This document shows positions 61,434 to 64,000 of a stretch of DNA of 64,000 nucleotides, piece after piece (positions within the stretch are counted from its first letter, which is position 1; each line of letters starts with the position of its first letter). Under the pieces are notes generated by a model. It saw nothing but the letters and a program-made list of their open reading frames with translations, did no database searches and was not told the DNA's origin. Source of the DNA: Pseudomonas sp. UBA4194 (GTDB lineage Bacteria; Pseudomonadota; Gammaproteobacteria; Pseudomonadales; Pseudomonadaceae); contig NZ_DFUE01000039.1 in assembly GCF_002379585.1 (NCBI RefSeq), positions 27,431-91,430 of the forward strand. The letters run 5' to 3'. A program made the position numbers and the translations under genes.

Positions 61434-61556
61434 GCCATCGCGGGCGGAGCCCGCTCCCACGGGGGGTATGCGGTGCATTTGGGAATCACTTGCTGCACAG
61501 GTGATTTTCGATGCTGCAGTCCACTGGGGGAGCGGGCTTTGCCCGCGATGAGGCCG
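61434..61556. repeat. Two REP units between gyrA and serC
   Basis: GCCATCGCGGGCGGAGCCCG then CTCCCACGGGGG (61434-61466) and CACTGGGGGAGCGGGCTTTG then CCCGCGATGAGGCCGGC (61522-61556), facing each other across about 55 bases. They lie in the 219-base gyrA-serC gap, so serC probably has its own promoter. Confidence 0.78.
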
Positions 61557-61624
61557 GCCTTCACGCCCCGCAGACCCGAGATACACTGGGCCCAGCCCCG
61601 AATTCAAGCAGAGCGAGAGTGGAT

Positions 61625-62710
61625 GTGAGCAATCGAGCCTTTAACTTCTGCGCAGGTCCCGCTGCGCTTCCCGAAGCAGTGTTGCAACGTGCCCAGGCGG
61701 AGATGCTGAACTGGCGCGGCAAGGGTCTTTCCGTCATGGAAATGAGCCACCGCAGCGACGAGTACACGGCCATCGCCGAGAAGGCCGAGCAGGATCTGCG
61801 CGATCTGCTCAACGTTCCGTCCAACTACAAGGTGCTGTTCCTGCAAGGCGGTGCCAGTCAGCAGTTCGCCGAAATCCCGCTGAACCTGCTGCCGGAAAAC
61901 GGCACGGCGGACTACATCGAGACCGGTATCTGGTCCAAGAAGGCCATCGAGGAAGCCCGCCGCTACGGCAACATCAACGTTGCTGCCAGCGCCAAGTCCT
62001 ACGACTATCTGGCCATTCCCGGCCAGAACGAATGGAACCTGACGCCAGGGGCCGCCTACGTCCACTACGCCTCCAACGAAACCATCGGCGGCCTGGAGTT
62101 TGACTGGGTGCCTCAGACCGGCGATACCCCGCTGGTGGTCGATATGTCCTCGGACATCCTCTCGCGCCCCATCGACGTCTCGCAGTTCGGCCTGATCTAC
62201 GCCGGCGCACAGAAGAACATCGGCCCCAGCGGCCTGGTGGTGGTGATCGTGCGTGAAGACCTGCTGGGCAACGCCCGCAGTGCCTGCCCGACCATGCTCG
62301 ACTACAAGGTCGCGGCGGACAACGGCTCCATGTACAACACCCCGGCGACCTATTCCTGGTACCTCTCGGGCCTGGTGTTCGAGTGGCTCAAGGAGCAGGG
62401 TGGCGTCGATGCCATGGAGCAGCGCAACCGCGCCAAGAAAGACCGCCTGTACGGTTTCATCGACAGCAGCGCGTTCTACAGCAACCCGATCTCGGCCAAC
62501 GCCCGCTCGTGGATGAACGTGCCGTTCCGCCTGGCTGACGAGCGTCTGGACAAGGCCTTCCTGGCCGGCGCCGATGCCCGCGGCCTGCTCAATCTCAAGG
62601 GTCACCGTTCGGTCGGTGGCATGCGCGCCTCCATCTACAACGCCCTGGGCCTCGACGCCATCGAAGCGCTGGTCAGCTACATGGCGGAGTTCGAAAAGGA
62701 AAACGGCTGA
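61625..62710 (+). CDS. serC: Phosphoserine/phosphohydroxythreonine aminotransferase SerC
   Basis: A 361-residue PLP enzyme of the cytosol that makes O-phosphoserine and, in the PLP pathway, 4-phosphohydroxythreonine. The N-terminal FNFCAGPAALPEAVL, the PLP Lys197 in YAGAQKNIGPSG and the C-terminal GLLNLKGHRSVGGMRASIYNA are standard. The GTG start at 61625 gives the family length; no ATG is near. Its last base overlaps the pheA start (TGATG), so it is coupled to pheA. Confidence 0.97.
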   Translation: MSNRAFNFCAGPAALPEAVLQRAQAEMLNWRGKGLSVMEMSHRSDEYTAIAEKAEQDLRDLLNVPSNYKVLFLQGGASQQFAEIPLNLLPENGTADYIETGIWSKKAIEEARRYGNINVAASAKSYDYLAIPGQNEWNLTPGAAYVHYASNETIGGLEFDWVPQTGDTPLVVDMSSDILSRPIDVSQFGLIYAGAQKNIGPSGLVVVIVREDLLGNARSACPTMLDYKVAADNGSMYNTPATYSWYLSGLVFEWLKEQGGVDAMEQRNRAKKDRLYGFIDSSAFYSNPISANARSWMNVPFRLADERLDKAFLAGADARGLLNLKGHRSVGGMRASIYNALGLDAIEALVSYMAEFEKENG

Positions 62711-63804
62711 TGTCCGAGCATGAACTCAAGGCCCTGCGGGTCCGTATCGACAGCCTCGACGAGAAGATCCTCGAGCTGATCAGTGACCGTGCCCGCTGCG
62801 CCGAAGAAGTGGCCCGCGTCAAGATGGCTGCCCTGGCCGAGGGCGAAGTGCCGGTGTTCTATCGCCCCGAGCGTGAAGCCCAGGTGCTCAAACGGGTGAT
62901 GCAGCGCAACAAGGGGCCGTTGAGCAACGAGGAGATGGCGCGTCTGTTCCGTGAGGTGATGTCGTCTTGCCTGGCGTTGGAGAACCCACTGAAAGTTGCT
63001 TACCTGGGGCCTGAAGGGACCTTCACCCAGGCTGCAGCCATGAAGCATTTCGGCCACGCAGTGATCAGCAAGCCGATGGCGGCCATCGATGAGGTGTTCC
63101 GCGAAGTGGTCGCCGGAGCGGTGAACTTTGGCGTGGTCCCGGTGGAAAACTCCACCGAGGGCGCGGTCAACCACACCCTCGACAGCTTCCTGGAACACGA
63201 CATGGTGATCTGTGGTGAGGTCGAACTGCGTATCCACCACCATTTGCTGATCGGCGACAACACCAAGACCGACAGCATCAGCCGTATCTATTCCCATGCC
63301 CAGTCGCTGGCCCAGTGCCGCAAATGGCTGGACGCCCATTACCCCAATGTCGAACGCGTCGCGGTATCCAGCAATGCCGAAGCGGCCAAGCGCGTCAAGG
63401 GCGAGTGGAACTCGGCGGCTATTGCCGGCGACATGGCCGCAGGGCTCTACGGCCTGGAGCGCCTGGCAGAGAAAATCGAGGATCGGCCAGACAACGCCAC
63501 GCGTTTTCTGATCATCGGTAATCAGGAAGTCCCTCCCACTGGCGACGACAAGACCTCGATCATTGTCTCCATGAGCAACCGTCCGGGTGCGCTGCATGAG
63601 CTGCTGGTGCCGTTCCACGACAACGGTATCGACCTGACTCGCATCGAAACGCGGCCTTCGCGCAGCGGCAAGTGGACCTACGTGTTCTTCATCGACTTCG
63701 TGGGTCACCACCGTGATCCGCTGATCAAGGGCGTGCTGGAAAAAATCAGCCAGGAAGCGGTAGCACTCAAGGTGCTGGGCTCCTACCCCAAAGCAGTTCT
63801 TTAA
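62710..63804 (+). CDS. pheA: Bifunctional chorismate mutase/prephenate dehydratase
   Basis: A 364-residue cytosolic enzyme making phenylpyruvate from chorismate. The N-terminal chorismate mutase (about 5-90, LRVRIDSLDEKILELISDRA), the dehydratase (about 95-275, with TAF-like VVPVENSTEGAVNHT) and a C-terminal ACT regulatory domain (about 285-360, SNRPGALHELL and ETRPS) for phenylalanine feedback are all present. It is coupled to serC by a one-base overlap and lies 16 bases before hisC. Confidence 0.97.
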   Translation: MSEHELKALRVRIDSLDEKILELISDRARCAEEVARVKMAALAEGEVPVFYRPEREAQVLKRVMQRNKGPLSNEEMARLFREVMSSCLALENPLKVAYLGPEGTFTQAAAMKHFGHAVISKPMAAIDEVFREVVAGAVNFGVVPVENSTEGAVNHTLDSFLEHDMVICGEVELRIHHHLLIGDNTKTDSISRIYSHAQSLAQCRKWLDAHYPNVERVAVSSNAEAAKRVKGEWNSAAIAGDMAAGLYGLERLAEKIEDRPDNATRFLIIGNQEVPPTGDDKTSIIVSMSNRPGALHELLVPFHDNGIDLTRIETRPSRSGKWTYVFFIDFVGHHRDPLIKGVLEKISQEAVALKVLGSYPKAVL

Positions 63805-63819
63805 GAAGGGTTTGCACGC

Positions 63820-64000
63820 ATGACTGATTTCCTTGCCCTGGCCCAGACCGGCGTTCAGCAACTTTCCGCGTACGTCCCCGGCAAGCCGGTGGATGAACTG
63901 GCCCGCGAGCTGAACCTGGATCCGGCCAATATCATCAAGCTGGCCAGTAACGAAAACCCACTGGGCGCCAGCCCGAAAAGCCTGGCGGCGATCCAGAAAG
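63820..64000 (+). CDS. hisC: Histidinol-phosphate aminotransferase, 5' end only
   Basis: Partial: the window ends inside the gene after 60 codons. The N terminus MTDFLALAQTGVQQL is followed by the aspartate-aminotransferase-fold start IIKLASNENPLGASPKSL, the usual beginning of HisC. It lies right after pheA, the hisC2 position in Pseudomonas (PA3165), where the product may act on aromatic or histidinol-phosphate substrates. AAGGG precedes the ATG. Confidence 0.9.
   Translation, partial: MTDFLALAQTGVQQLSAYVPGKPVDELARELNLDPANIIKLASNENPLGASPKSLAAIQK

Overview
The window is a stretch of ordinary chromosome from a Pseudomonas. By gene content and order it looks closer to the P. putida/P. fluorescens side of the genus than to P. 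aeruginosa, although blocks match P. aeruginosa gene neighbourhoods that I recall. The reasons are high-GC coding sequence with strong third-position G/C bias, Pseudomonas-type REP palindromes between genes, and diagnostic neighbourhoods: fabA-fabB beside a PA1611-like hybrid kinase; a moxR/bat cluster next to gdhB; fumC2-DUF2059-bolA-trhO-dsbA-ABC-rbdA; and yciK-mupP-ubiG-mtaD facing mtnA-gyrA-serC-pheA-hisC. I see no prophage, integrase, transposase, CRISPR array, tRNA or rRNA.

Layout. 0-5.5 kb: class II DAHP synthase, a spermidine-synthase-like protein, a crotonase-family protein and the DEAD-box helicase deaD with a long leader. 5.5-9.4 kb: a small lipoprotein, htpG behind a textbook heat-shock (sigma-32) promoter, a dienelactone-hydrolase-family protein and an OsmC protein. 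9.5-19.8 kb: fabB and fabA, a membrane hybrid histidine kinase, gpsA, DUF4389, sixA, a hotdog thioesterase, two tandem alpha/beta hydrolases, a DUF4892 protein and an AI-2E/PerM-type permease. 19.9-28.7 kb (minus strand): a two-component system and, upstream of it, the operon moxR-DUF58-DUF4381-batA-batB-batD. 28.9-37.2 kb: a small hypothetical protein, the giant NAD-glutamate dehydrogenase gdhB and convergent acnB. 37.6-43.8 kb: DUF1289, pdxB, a conserved 59-residue protein, an MsbA-like ABC exporter, ppnP, a 3'-5' exonuclease, a periplasmic solute-binding protein and a DUF6316-like protein. 43.9-53.4 kb: fumC2, DUF2059, bolA, trhO, a DsbA-family protein, an ABC exporter, the c-di-GMP protein rbdA and a TenA/heme-oxygenase-like protein. 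53.4-64 kb: yciK, mupP, ubiG, mtaD, mtnA, gyrA, serC, pheA and the 5' end of hisC.

How the genes work together. Several short pathways are visible: unsaturated fatty acid synthesis (fabA/fabB), aromatic and serine/PLP biosynthesis (DAHP synthase, serC, pheA, hisC, pdxB), methylthioadenosine salvage by the deaminase route (mtaD, mtnA), peptidoglycan recycling (mupP), TCA and glutamate catabolism (acnB, fumC2, gdhB), and envelope or signalling functions (Bat cluster, two histidine kinases, rbdA).

No obviously new multi-gene system is present. The signals most worth a second look are: the TenA-like protein behind rbdA, which carries an H-x3-D-x2-H pattern expected of di-metal oxidases; a BatB whose VWA metal site is lost beside a BatA whose site is intact; a histidine kinase whose whole periplasmic loop is Pro/His/Gln-rich; a nested three-level inverted repeat between acnB and the DUF1289 gene; a C4A2 hexamer tract with G-quadruplex potential beside the gdhB/acnB terminator; and a repeat element that ends exactly at the start codon of a hydrolase gene.
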